A program made the translations under genes and the position numbers. The notes under the pieces are model-generated. The model was not told where the DNA came from and made no database searches. It was given only the letters and a program-made list of their open reading frames with translations. DNA of 64,000 nucleotides from positions 62,001 through 126,000 of the forward strand of contig NZ_CAMXCM010000002.1 in assembly GCF_947179015.1 (NCBI RefSeq), given 5' to 3'. Below, piece by piece: positions 56,247 through 64,000 of the stretch (positions are counted from its first letter, which is position 1; every line of letters begins with the position of its first letter). Source of the stretch: Commensalibacter communis (lineage in GTDB: Bacteria > Pseudomonadota > Alphaproteobacteria > Acetobacterales > Acetobacteraceae).

Positions 56247-56792
56247 TTAATGCTCTTCTACATCACCCTGCACTAATTGAACTGAATTCACTTTTCCAGC
56301 AGTTATATTAACAATGCGATAGAATATCCCATTACCCTGACCAGCGATATTCGTTAAATCAGAAGAATGGTCATAAGAAGAATAATCTTCTTTATTCTTT
56401 ACCACAGGGATATTCATGACGAAAATCCACTTTCCCTCTGGTAAATTTGTCAGTTTAAAATCCCCACTTGCATCACAAGACACCGTAAAAGCGTATTCAT
56501 TCATGCGAGGATCAAAATTTTTAACCTTTTTGATATCTCGCATTTTCACTTGCAACGCCTCTACAATATAGGGGTCATAAGGATAGTAGGTGATTTGTTG
56601 TCCCGCACAAGTTTTCATTGTCCCATCTGCTTCACGATATATTCCCATACCAGCAACCTTGGCAGTACCGACATTTTTAGCCCATTGAACCGTTGAGGGC
56701 TTGAACTGGCTTTTAAATTGATACTCTTTAGCAAAAGCTGAATGGCCAATACATACAGAAGCTAACAAAGCAATGAAAAAAGTGCGTTTCAT
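56247..56792 (-). CDS. Exported hypothetical protein (possible carboxypeptidase-regulatory-like fold)
   Basis: I do not recognise this 181-residue protein. It has a signal peptide (FFIALLASVCIGHSAFA, residues about 4-20). The middle has FKLTNLPEGKWIFVMN, a pattern seen in beta-sandwich domains of the carboxypeptidase regulatory/SpaA-type fold, and two cysteines (KTCAG and VSCDA) that might form a disulfide. The C-terminus ends KVNSVQLVQGDVEEH. It is immediately upstream of purH on the same strand in gene order but ends away from it. Periplasmic location is inferred. Confidence 0.6.
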   Translation of the reverse strand: MKRTFFIALLASVCIGHSAFAKEYQFKSQFKPSTVQWAKNVGTAKVAGMGIYREADGTMKTCAGQQITYYPYDPYIVEALQVKMRDIKKVKNFDPRMNEYAFTVSCDASGDFKLTNLPEGKWIFVMNIPVVKNKEDYSSYDHSSDLTNIAGQGNGIFYRIVNITAGKVNSVQLVQGDVEEH

Positions 56793-56810
56793 AATCGTTT
56801 AATCCAAATT

Positions 56811-58385
56811 TTAATGACGGAAATGACGCATAGAGGTGAAAACCATCGCAATCCCAGCTTCATCTGCTGCGGCAATGACTTCATCATCACGCATAGACCC
56901 ACCAGGTTGTATCACTGCCGTAGCGCCTGCTGCAATTGCAGCTTGTAATCCATCTGCAAATGGAAAGAATGCATCCGAAGCAACCACACTGCCTTTACTT
57001 AAAGGCTCAGATAATCCCGCTGCTTCGGCTGCTTCAGAACTTTTATGGGCAGCAATACGTGCAGAATCAACACGGCTCATTTGTCCAGCACCTACACCAA
57101 CGGTTGCTTTGTCTTTGACATACACAATGGCGTTCGATTTTACATGTTTACCTACACGGAATGCAAAAATCATATCTTCCATTTCTTGGGCAGTCGGCTG
57201 TCTTTTCGTAACCACTTTAAAATCAGCAGGGCGTCCATTATCACGATTTTGCAGTAAAAAACCGCCTGCTAATGTTTTCACCATCACGCCTTGTGCCATT
57301 GAATCAGGCATTGATCCTGTTTCCAAAACACGAACATTTTTCTTTTTAGATAAAATCTCTAATGCGTCTGCATTGACCTTAGGTGCAATCACCACTTCAC
57401 TAAAAATTGTCACAATTTTTGCTGCTAGCTCTGCATCCAAAGGTCGATTCATCGCAATGATTCCACCAAACGCAGAAACTGGGTCGCAACGTAACGCTAA
57501 GTCCCATGCTTCGGACAGTGTTTTAGCACTCGCAACCCCACAAGGGTTTGCATGTTTGACAATAACAATAGAAGGCTCGTCAAATTCTGCCACTGCTTCA
57601 AATGCAGCATCTGTGTCGTTTAAATTATTATAAGAAAGCTCTTTACCTTGTAATTGCTTGGCTGTTGCAACACCTGGGCGATTTTCATCACTGGTATAAA
57701 AAGCAGCTTGTTGATGAGGGTTTTCACCATAACGTAAAATTTCTTTACGTTGACCGCTAAAGACAACCCGTTCTGGGAATTGATCTTTAGCTTCTTTAGC
57801 AAACCAAGCAGAAATCGCTGCATCATAAGCACCTGTTCTGGCATAAGCAGCTTGCGCCCATGCTCTGCGTTGTGCAAATGTTGATCCGCCTGTTTGACGC
57901 AAAGTCTCAATAAAAGATCCATATTGAGCAGCATCGGTTAAAACTGCCACATGACTATGATTTTTGGAAGCTGCACGGATAAGGGCTGGGCCACCAATAT
58001 CAATATTTTCAATCACATCTTCTTCACCCGCACCCGAGGCAACCGTTGCTTCAAACGGATATAAATTAACGCATAATAGATCAATTGGAAGAATTCCGTG
58101 TGCTTTCATTTGGTCTTGATGATCTTGTAAATCCCTGCGTCCCAATAAACCACCGTGAATTTGAGGCACTAATGTTTTGACACGTCCATCCAGAATTTCA
58201 GGAAAACCTGTAAAGTCAGAAACTTCTATCACTCTAATACCAGCATCACGAATGGCCTTGGCTGTGCCACCTGTTGATAGGATTTCTACTTTTTGCTCGG
58301 CCAGTGCCTTAGCCAACTCAAGTAAACCTGTTTTGTCAGAAACAGAAATTAACGCACGACGAACAGGAATAACTTTTTGATCCAT
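56811..58385 (-). CDS. purH: Bifunctional AICAR transformylase / IMP cyclohydrolase
   Basis: PurH carries out the last two steps of IMP synthesis. This 524-residue protein begins with the MGS-type cyclohydrolase domain ([20 protein letters not shown], then [15 protein letters not shown]). It continues with the transformylase domain, where [17 protein letters not shown] supplies the catalytic Lys/His, and ends [20 protein letters not shown]. The length is typical (about 520-530). It lies 38 bases upstream of the minus-strand rapZ 3' end in transcription order, so the two may share a transcript. Confidence 0.96.
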   Translation of the reverse strand: MDQKVIPVRRALISVSDKTGLLELAKALAEQKVEILSTGGTAKAIRDAGIRVIEVSDFTGFPEILDGRVKTLVPQIHGGLLGRRDLQDHQDQMKAHGILPIDLLCVNLYPFEATVASGAGEEDVIENIDIGGPALIRAASKNHSHVAVLTDAAQYGSFIETLRQTGGSTFAQRRAWAQAAYARTGAYDAAISAWFAKEAKDQFPERVVFSGQRKEILRYGENPHQQAAFYTSDENRPGVATAKQLQGKELSYNNLNDTDAAFEAVAEFDEPSIVIVKHANPCGVASAKTLSEAWDLALRCDPVSAFGGIIAMNRPLDAELAAKIVTIFSEVVIAPKVNADALEILSKKKNVRVLETGSMPDSMAQGVMVKTLAGGFLLQNRDNGRPADFKVVTKRQPTAQEMEDMIFAFRVGKHVKSNAIVYVKDKATVGVGAGQMSRVDSARIAAHKSSEAAEAAGLSEPLSKGSVVASDAFFPFADGLQAAIAAGATAVIQPGGSMRDDEVIAAADEAGIAMVFTSMRHFRH

Positions 58386-58423
58386 TACTCAATTCCTAGA
58401 ATATTTTATTAATTGTAAAAAAC

Positions 58424-59377
58424 TTATATTGCTTGCTCTTGTGGACGAGCAACCCACCGCCAAGTTTGAATTCCTTGACGTGCTAACTCACGATGCATCA
58501 CTAAAACAGGTAAGCCCTCTTGATTCTTTTTAGGATAAGCAAGGCGTTCTGCCAAATCCTCGACAATCGTTACAGAACGATGCCGCCCACCCGAACAACC
58601 CACAGCAATCGTGGCATATTTTTTTCCTTCTAAAACAAAACGAGGGAAAATTAAATTTAACATTTCATCAATCTGATTTACATATTTTTGATAATCAGGG
58701 TCTTTTTCTACATATTCCTGGACATCTTTATCTAAACCAGTTTTTTTGGATAACTCTGGAATATAATATGGATTATGCAAAAACCGAGCATCAAACACCA
58801 TATCTGCTTCACGAGGCACACCACTAGGGAATGCAAAAGACATCAAGGTTAATGTTAAAAGTCCCTGATTTTTATCTTTGCCTAAACTATAACGAGTTTC
58901 AACCAATAACCTTAACTCAAATGGCGGCAAATCTGATGTATCGATTACTAAATCAGCAACTTTCCTTAAAGGTTCCATCAATATAATTTCGGCTTCAATT
59001 CCCTCTTTGACCGTTCCACCCGCTGCCATTGGATGTCGTCTGCGCGTGGCGGTATAACGGCGTAATAAAACATCTGTTTCAGAGGTGGCATAAATTAATT
59101 GAATATGCAAAGAGGGGTTTAATCGTAATCTGGTCAATAACTCTATAACGGTAGAAGCCTCAAACCCATTGGTTCTGGAGTCAAGACCTATAACAATAGG
59201 TCCTTCTACCTTACCCACAATATCACTAATAACCTGCACAGGGGCATTATCAACTAGCTCATACCCTAAATCTTCCAGCGCACGCAGGATGGTCGATTTT
59301 CCAGCACCAGATAAACCCGTCACAAAAACAACAGGTTGTTTTATAGTCTCTTTATTTAACAAATCATCTTGCATCAC
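58424..59377 (-). CDS. rapZ: RNase adapter protein RapZ
   Basis: This 317-residue P-loop protein is a relative of E. coli RapZ, which binds glmZ RNA and glucosamine-6-phosphate. It has VFVTGLSGAGKSTILRALED (Walker A, residues about 18-37), and in the second half AVGCSGGRHRSVTIVEDLAE, the family's C-terminal signature. In alphaproteobacteria it often lies near hprK/ptsN, but neither is seen here. An inverted repeat at 59452-59471 lies in its upstream region. It is transcribed toward purH. Confidence 0.93.
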   Translation of the reverse strand: MMQDDLLNKETIKQPVVFVTGLSGAGKSTILRALEDLGYELVDNAPVQVISDIVGKVEGPIVIGLDSRTNGFEASTVIELLTRLRLNPSLHIQLIYATSETDVLLRRYTATRRRHPMAAGGTVKEGIEAEIILMEPLRKVADLVIDTSDLPPFELRLLVETRYSLGKDKNQGLLTLTLMSFAFPSGVPREADMVFDARFLHNPYYIPELSKKTGLDKDVQEYVEKDPDYQKYVNQIDEMLNLIFPRFVLEGKKYATIAVGCSGGRHRSVTIVEDLAERLAYPKKNQEGLPVLVMHRELARQGIQTWRWVARPQEQAI

Positions 59378-59685
59378 AGAAAGATCAATCTTTGTAATAT
59401 ACCTAACAAGCCTTAATATTAAGCAACATCACGCCTTGATACAATAGGGATAATGATTAAATTCATTATAATTATCAAGAAAATATTAGGTTGTTAATTA
59501 TATCTACAAATAACTCTATCTTCGAAGAAGGAAAAAAACTTAACGTAATATAATAAGCTTTGTACCATATTAAAAGAGAAACGCTTATATAGTTATAATC
59601 GATACGATAATGAAACACTAATCCATTCATTTAAATTACTTCTGATTCAGTCATCAACTCATAAGATAAATATGATATTAAATTA
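59378..59685. other. Intergenic region upstream of rapZ
   Basis: This is 308 AT-rich bases between the rapZ start and the end of the receptor gene; both genes are on the minus strand. No coding frame is credible. An inverted repeat, ATAATGA...TCATTAT (59452-59471), is the only ordered element and may be part of an operator for rapZ. Confidence 0.4.
59452..59471. promoter_or_regulatory. Inverted repeat upstream of rapZ
   Basis: ATAATGA (59452-59458) and TCATTAT (59465-59471) are perfect complements around a 6-base spacer. One half resembles a Fur-type GATAATGAT hexamer pair, but the complete 19-mer does not match. It lies about 75-95 bases before the rapZ start. Confidence 0.3.
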
Positions 59686-61809
59686 TCAATAAACAAATCT
59701 TACTTTGACAAAGAAATTCCTTCCCATTTCTGGGTAACCAATAGCCAATTGATAATTTTGATCCAATAAGTTTTTAGCACCAGCACTAATTTCAAGCTGC
59801 TCAGTCAATTTATACATCACACTGGTTGACAAATTAACATAATGTCCAGTTTTATAATATTGTAAACCATAACTATCGGTTGTCCAACGATTAGACGCAA
59901 TATCTAAACTAGGCATAATTTGCAATTTTGGAATGGGTTTCCATAAAGCATAAATAAATGCTTTGTGTTTTGGCACGTCTGTTGGGCGGAAATTAGCATT
60001 ATTAGGATCAGAGAGATCACGATGAATATAAGTATAGTTCCCTCCAATTAAGAGGTTCGATAAAACATCAATTTCTGTAGATAGCTCAAACCCTACATAA
60101 TTTCCATGACTTACATTCCGATTTTGATTGACTGACACACCTTCATAAATCATAGGAACAGAAATAATTGCATCCTCTATATGCGAATAAAACACTGCCC
60201 CTGCAACTTTGACGTAATCCCAATTATGAGAAGCACCAATTTCATAGTTTTGTGCTCGTTCTGGCTTTAACCCTGGGTTTGAAACTGCCCCGCCAAAACG
60301 TGTGCTAAATCGTTCAAATAAAGAAGGAAAACGTGCACGATTTGAAACACTGACATAAGCATTGGTCTTAGGATTAATTGTCCATGCTAAGCGAGCTTGT
60401 TGATTAAATGCACCTTTATTTTTGGTTGGGTAAGAAATAATTTGATTTGTATCTGATGAAAATCCCTGTGCCTGATCTAGGACACGCCAATCATAACTTC
60501 CACCTACGGTTAATTGTAAATTGGAAAGAATATCAAAATTATTATCAACAGCAATACTATAGCTTTCTTCTATAGATTTTTGGTTGGGCTGATTATATCC
60601 ACTTGGAAAATTTTGAGTATGTTCATTATGTTGATCTAAACGTCCATAAAAGGCAAAATTCATTGTATCTCTTTGACTGACATTCCATGCCAAACGAACA
60701 TCACCACCATAAGCCTCATCATAATAATAACTATTAAAAGACTTTTTCATAGATTGAGTAGTTTGTGATATATTGTCAAAACTGCGCAATAAATTATCAA
60801 ATGTATTGCGATAAATCCGAAATTTTAAAACAAGATCGTTCGTCAATTGTGTATTTGACATAAAGGACAAAGAATCAATATTCCATGTGGGCCAACTCCA
60901 TACTCTTTGTATAGCTGGAACATCAACTGTACTTAATGGTGCGTTTTTCTCACCTTCTTGGCGTGTGTAACTTAGAACATATTCATCAGTATCATTAGGC
61001 GTAATTCCAATTTTTGTATTGATTCGCCAATCCAATGAATCTGATAGCAGCCGTTTCCCCTTATTTTGAGAAGGCGTTGGTTTAAATTTAGACGATAAAT
61101 CTATATGGTCTATATTATTTTCATCAAAGCTAAATTGAGCATACCATTTTTCTTGTTTTGTTCCTATAAACCCAAAAACATTATATCCACCATAACCACC
61201 ATCATGATCCAAATTTACATTACTTCGAACCTCAGCATCAATTGCTTTTTTAGGCTTGCGAGTTACCAAATTAATCATACCTCCCATTCCATCAGGACCA
61301 TCAATAACCGAAGCATATCCTTTACTAATTTGAATCTCTGCAATATCTGGTGTTACAAAACGACCAAAATCTAATCTATTATCATATGGTAAGTAAACTC
61401 TGATCCCATCAAGAAGCAAAGGAACCTGTAATCGACTGAAACCACGCACATACAACATCCGCTCATTACGAGAATTCCCTGTGGTAGCAACATTCACGCC
61501 TGGCAAAATACTTGCTGCCTCGTCTAATGTATTTAAATTTAAATCATTTATAACTTTTGAAGAGACAACTGAACTTCCAACCAACATTTTGTTATGTTGC
61601 CCATAAACTGTAATTTCTTCAGAAGATAGAACCCTATTCGTAATCTCACTAGGCATTTTTTCTGATGCTGTTTGTTTGACGACGCTCTTGGTGGTTTCCA
61701 AAGGTGTGCCCTCATTAGAAGCATCAATCTCCTTTCCGTAAGCATTAGAAAAAGATTCCAATGCTAAGAAGCTTATACAAACCAAGGATAGATAAGTAAT
61801 TTTTTGCAT
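59686..61809 (-). CDS. TonB-dependent outer membrane receptor
   Basis: This 707-residue receptor has a signal peptide (LSLVCISFLALESFSNAYG, about residues 6-24), an N-terminal plug domain with LNLNTLDEAASILPGVNVAT and GMGGMINLVTRKP, and a beta-barrel ending in FFVKVRFVY with the terminal aromatic residue. No classic TonB box is obvious. The plug and barrel order resembles catecholate/siderophore or cobalamin/metal receptors; the ligand is unknown. It is divergent from a His-rich secreted protein and a diheme peroxidase, with a 155-base shared promoter region. Confidence 0.9.
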   Translation of the reverse strand: MQKITYLSLVCISFLALESFSNAYGKEIDASNEGTPLETTKSVVKQTASEKMPSEITNRVLSSEEITVYGQHNKMLVGSSVVSSKVINDLNLNTLDEAASILPGVNVATTGNSRNERMLYVRGFSRLQVPLLLDGIRVYLPYDNRLDFGRFVTPDIAEIQISKGYASVIDGPDGMGGMINLVTRKPKKAIDAEVRSNVNLDHDGGYGGYNVFGFIGTKQEKWYAQFSFDENNIDHIDLSSKFKPTPSQNKGKRLLSDSLDWRINTKIGITPNDTDEYVLSYTRQEGEKNAPLSTVDVPAIQRVWSWPTWNIDSLSFMSNTQLTNDLVLKFRIYRNTFDNLLRSFDNISQTTQSMKKSFNSYYYDEAYGGDVRLAWNVSQRDTMNFAFYGRLDQHNEHTQNFPSGYNQPNQKSIEESYSIAVDNNFDILSNLQLTVGGSYDWRVLDQAQGFSSDTNQIISYPTKNKGAFNQQARLAWTINPKTNAYVSVSNRARFPSLFERFSTRFGGAVSNPGLKPERAQNYEIGASHNWDYVKVAGAVFYSHIEDAIISVPMIYEGVSVNQNRNVSHGNYVGFELSTEIDVLSNLLIGGNYTYIHRDLSDPNNANFRPTDVPKHKAFIYALWKPIPKLQIMPSLDIASNRWTTDSYGLQYYKTGHYVNLSTSVMYKLTEQLEISAGAKNLLDQNYQLAIGYPEMGRNFFVKVRFVY

Positions 61810-61964
61810 AATTTAAAACTAATAGGATATGAAAAATTTTTGGGTAAAATGAAATTAAATCAATATCTAAATGTGTCAATTAACTAAATGGACTAGTCAT
61901 AAAGAACTATTTTCTATTTAGAAAAAACGAATATTATAACTGTTAAACAATAAAGGTTTTTGTT

Positions 61965-62510
61965 ATGTATTCTTTTAATTCAAAATTACTCACTTTATGC
62001 TTTGTCATGGGATTAACAATTGTTCCTGTTCAATCCTACGCACATGAATCACATACAACGCACACGGATCCAACACATTGTGAAGCACCTCCTAAAGAAA
62101 TGAGTTCTTGGAAAGAGCCTTCCAGCATTTCTGCTGCTAAAACAAGTGAAGAATTATCTCATTCTACCGTTACGATTAACCAAGCAGTACAAGCCTCTCT
62201 TTTCCCAACCCGCACTGTTAAATTTGTTGTTAATCCAGAAGAGCGCGGTGGCAGTGTCAGTTTTGCAGGTATGGTGCAATTCAATGTTCCAACTCAAGCA
62301 ACCTATCGTATTATTACCGATAGCCGTCCATGGGTCGAAATGGTAAAAGATGGAAAAACCATTGAATCGTCTAAACACCAACATGGTTCAAAATGTTTAG
62401 GGATGGAAAAAGTTTTAGATTTCCCGCTATCTCCTGGTCAACACACCATAGAATTCACAGCAAATGGTAAAGATACCATCAAATTTATTATTGTTCCTGT
62501 TTCTAAATAG
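61965..62510 (+). CDS. His-rich exported protein, partner of the diheme peroxidase
   Basis: This 181-residue protein has a signal peptide (CFVMGLTIVPVQSYA, about residues 12-26). It is followed by a metal-binding-looking HESHTTHTDPTHCEAPP and a globular beta domain. GGSVSFAGMVQFNVPTQATYR, then SSKHQHGSKCLGMEKVLDF, give a second His/Cys cluster. Similar small exported proteins next to MauG-like peroxidases and TonB receptors occur in other proteobacteria, as I recall, sometimes labelled homogentisate dioxygenase, which seems wrong because the size is too small. A metal-binding role is inferred. It is 12 bases upstream of the peroxidase gene. Confidence 0.65.
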   Translation: MYSFNSKLLTLCFVMGLTIVPVQSYAHESHTTHTDPTHCEAPPKEMSSWKEPSSISAAKTSEELSHSTVTINQAVQASLFPTRTVKFVVNPEERGGSVSFAGMVQFNVPTQATYRIITDSRPWVEMVKDGKTIESSKHQHGSKCLGMEKVLDFPLSPGQHTIEFTANGKDTIKFIIVPVSK

Positions 62511-62522
62511 CGATTTATAGCA

Positions 62523-63440
62523 ATGAAAATAACGGCAGTAATTTTAACTTTAGCAATTAGTATTCTCTCTGTATGTGTTTACACCGCAAACGCAGAAACA
62601 GATAAAATCGATCATTCTGTTATTGCTAATCAAGTAAAGTTAGGTCGTTATCTTTTTTATGATGCGGATTTATCCAAAGATGGCAGCATGTCTTGTGCGA
62701 CTTGCCACAGGCAAAAACAGGCTTTTACAGACGGAAATCCAACGCATCCTGGCGTTAATAATGACCAAGGAATTTATAACGTTCCCACACTTGGCAATGT
62801 TGGACAACTAAAAACATTCACTTGGACAGATCAACATGTTTTCGCACTGGATAAACAAGCATTAATGCCTATTACAGGAACCACTCCCGTAGAAATGGGA
62901 ATGCATCATGGGGAAAAGGAAATTGAAAAGCGTATTGCGTCCAATGCTTGCTATGTTCGCCTATTTAACTCTGCTTTTCCGGACGTCAAGGGAAATAAGA
63001 TTACAATAGACACTATAACACAAGCCATCGCAAGCTTTCAACGCACCTTAATTACAGATCATAGTATATGGGACACGAAACAAGGCTATACCAAAGAAAT
63101 GCAACAAGGTGAACAAATATTCTTTGGCAAGGGGCAATGCGCAACTTGTCACACACCCCCTTTATTTACTGATCAAAAATTTTATCAAATAAATAAAGGA
63201 ACAACCAAAGCAATGCGTACGCCTACTTTACGAAACATAGAATTGACAGCTTCCTATTTCCATGATGGATCGATTGAGACACTTAAAGAGGCTATTTTAG
63301 CACATCATTCTGATACGATAAAATTACCTCATTTATCAGAGAAAGATATGTATGATTTGATACAATTTTTAAACTCATTAACTGATAAGCAATTTATTAA
63401 TAATCCAAAATTCTCTTTACCAGCTGAGCCTTGTGAATAA
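62523..63440 (+). CDS. Diheme cytochrome c peroxidase / MauG family protein
   Basis: This 305-residue exported protein has a signal peptide (LTLAISILSVCVYTANA, about residues 7-23) and two c-type heme sites: CATCHRQ (about residue 58) and CATCHTP (about residue 205). It also has RYLFYDADLSKDGSMSCATC and the late PTLRNIELTASYFHDGS, typical of the CcpA/MauG family. It could detoxify peroxide or modify the neighbouring protein, as MauG/MbnH do. It has an operon link to the His-rich gene (12 bases). The family signature is clear; the reaction is not. Confidence 0.88.
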   Translation: MKITAVILTLAISILSVCVYTANAETDKIDHSVIANQVKLGRYLFYDADLSKDGSMSCATCHRQKQAFTDGNPTHPGVNNDQGIYNVPTLGNVGQLKTFTWTDQHVFALDKQALMPITGTTPVEMGMHHGEKEIEKRIASNACYVRLFNSAFPDVKGNKITIDTITQAIASFQRTLITDHSIWDTKQGYTKEMQQGEQIFFGKGQCATCHTPPLFTDQKFYQINKGTTKAMRTPTLRNIELTASYFHDGSIETLKEAILAHHSDTIKLPHLSEKDMYDLIQFLNSLTDKQFINNPKFSLPAEPCE

Positions 63441-63447
63441 TAAGTGA

Positions 63448-63921
63448 CTAAAAATTAAACTCTCCACTTTTTCCACCCTTTTTTTGAATTAAATGAATAT
63501 TACTAATGACCATATTTTTTTCTATTGCTTTTAACATATCATAGACAGTTAATAAGCCTGCAGACACACCACTCAAAGCTTCCATTTCAACCCCTGTTTT
63601 ACCAACAGTTTCGGTTGTCACAATAATTGAAAGGCAATGATTTTCTTCATCTTTAACAAAATCAACATGCACATGCGTCAACGCCAAAGGATGACATAAA
63701 GGAATTAAATTCGCTGTTATTTTTGTACCTTGGATGGCAGCAATTCTTGCAATTCCCAACACATCCCCTTTGCGACTGGCATTAAATTCCAACAACTGAA
63801 ATGCCTCTGCGGACATAGTAATAGATCCAGTAGCAATTGCGGTACGTTTTGTTTCATCCTTATTGGCAATATCAACCATATGAGCTTGCCCTGAAGCATC
63901 AAAATGAGATAATTTGGTCAT
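63448..63921 (-). CDS. moaC: Cyclic pyranopterin monophosphate synthase accessory protein
   Basis: This 157-residue MoaC enzyme acts with MoaA to form cyclic pyranopterin monophosphate in molybdenum cofactor synthesis. Motifs are LIPLCHPLALTHVHVDF with the active-site His, and TVGKTGVEMEALSGVSAGLLT. The length is typical. It is divergent from a probable moaD at the right edge, so molybdenum cofactor genes meet here. Confidence 0.95.
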   Translation of the reverse strand: MTKLSHFDASGQAHMVDIANKDETKRTAIATGSITMSAEAFQLLEFNASRKGDVLGIARIAAIQGTKITANLIPLCHPLALTHVHVDFVKDEENHCLSIIVTTETVGKTGVEMEALSGVSAGLLTVYDMLKAIEKNMVISNIHLIQKKGGKSGEFNF

Positions 63922-63979
63922 GTGTTTTTCCTATTATAAATTACTTTAACCATCATAAACATATGGAACAAAGGAAACC

Positions 63980-64000
63980 ATGATTAAAATTCGTTATTTT
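63980..64000 (+). CDS. moaD: Start of a probable molybdopterin synthase small subunit (truncated by the window)
   Basis: Only seven codons are visible (MIKIRYF). AAAGGAAACC lies just before the ATG, a strong ribosome binding site. The sequence fits the opening of MoaD/ThiS-type proteins, and the divergent neighbour is moaC, so the identity is plausible but not proven from seven residues. Confidence 0.45.

Noticed and set aside
56836-57633. Long antisense frame of 265 codons opposite purH
   Set aside because: It is a shadow of purH; its Ser/Ala-rich translation has no domain and no ribosome binding site.
59440-59480. Fur box upstream of rapZ
   Set aside because: Only half of the 19-bp consensus matches; reported only as an inverted repeat.

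Overview
This is a 64-kb stretch of a low-GC (well under 40% by eye) alphaproteobacterial chromosome. The markers are an F0 ATP synthase operon with paired b' and b subunits, an aroQ-accB-accC operon, rapZ, COX15-type heme A synthase, and a eukaryotic-type ornithine decarboxylase behind an attenuator-like leader. Together with the AT-rich composition and the gene families, this suggests an acetic acid bacterium (Acetobacteraceae) of the Commensalibacter kind; that placement is inference. Almost everything is ordinary chromosomal housekeeping. I see no rRNA, tRNA, CRISPR array, insertion sequence or prophage.

Layout. 0-3 kb: end of thiM, then an MBOAT O-acetyltransferase with an SGNH-like partner. 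3-8.8 kb: tldD and heme A synthase (minus), a TVP38/DedA-like membrane protein, glutathione transferase, a GT61 glycosyltransferase, and a YigZ protein. 8.8-9.75 kb: the largest gene-free gap, with a 17-bp palindrome. 9.75-16.9 kb: MscS-type channel, MarC, a uracil-DNA-glycosylase-like protein, an orphan hypothetical, sirtuin, SDR, apt. 16.9-25.5 kb: aroQ-accB-accC, RlpA, YihY, the ornithine decarboxylase with its leader, metXW, and secreted hypotheticals. 25.6-37.9 kb: GT8-like transferase, SulP transporter, a complete RND tripartite efflux operon, yggT, and a GT2/ArnT-like pair. 38-40.6 kb: atpI-B-E-X-F. 41-48.7 kb: a periplasmic repeat protein, peptide transporter, MATE pump, SDR, MFS, and glutathione-dependent formaldehyde dehydrogenase. 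48.9-53.8 kb: gmk, hldE, an AGE-type epimerase, and dnaB with DnaA-box-like 9-mers in front. 53.8-56.8 kb: small orphan genes, including a SUKH/SMI1-type protein with a frameshifted remnant behind it, azoR and a DUF4385 protein. 56.8-59.4 kb: purH and rapZ. 59.7-63.4 kb: TonB receptor divergent from a His-rich secreted protein and a diheme peroxidase. 63.4-64 kb: moaC and the first codons of a probable moaD.

The most interesting elements are (1) the ornithine decarboxylase leader at 21235-21372. It has a 36-codon open frame whose last codons form the 5' arm of an intrinsic terminator with a symmetric GA/GA internal loop, preceded directly by a second hairpin. (2) The receptor / His-rich protein / MauG-like diheme peroxidase module at 59.7-63.4 kb, which looks like a metal-acquisition system. 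(3) The tandem DnaA-box-like sites immediately before dnaB. Functional calls rest on reading of motifs; no database search was run.
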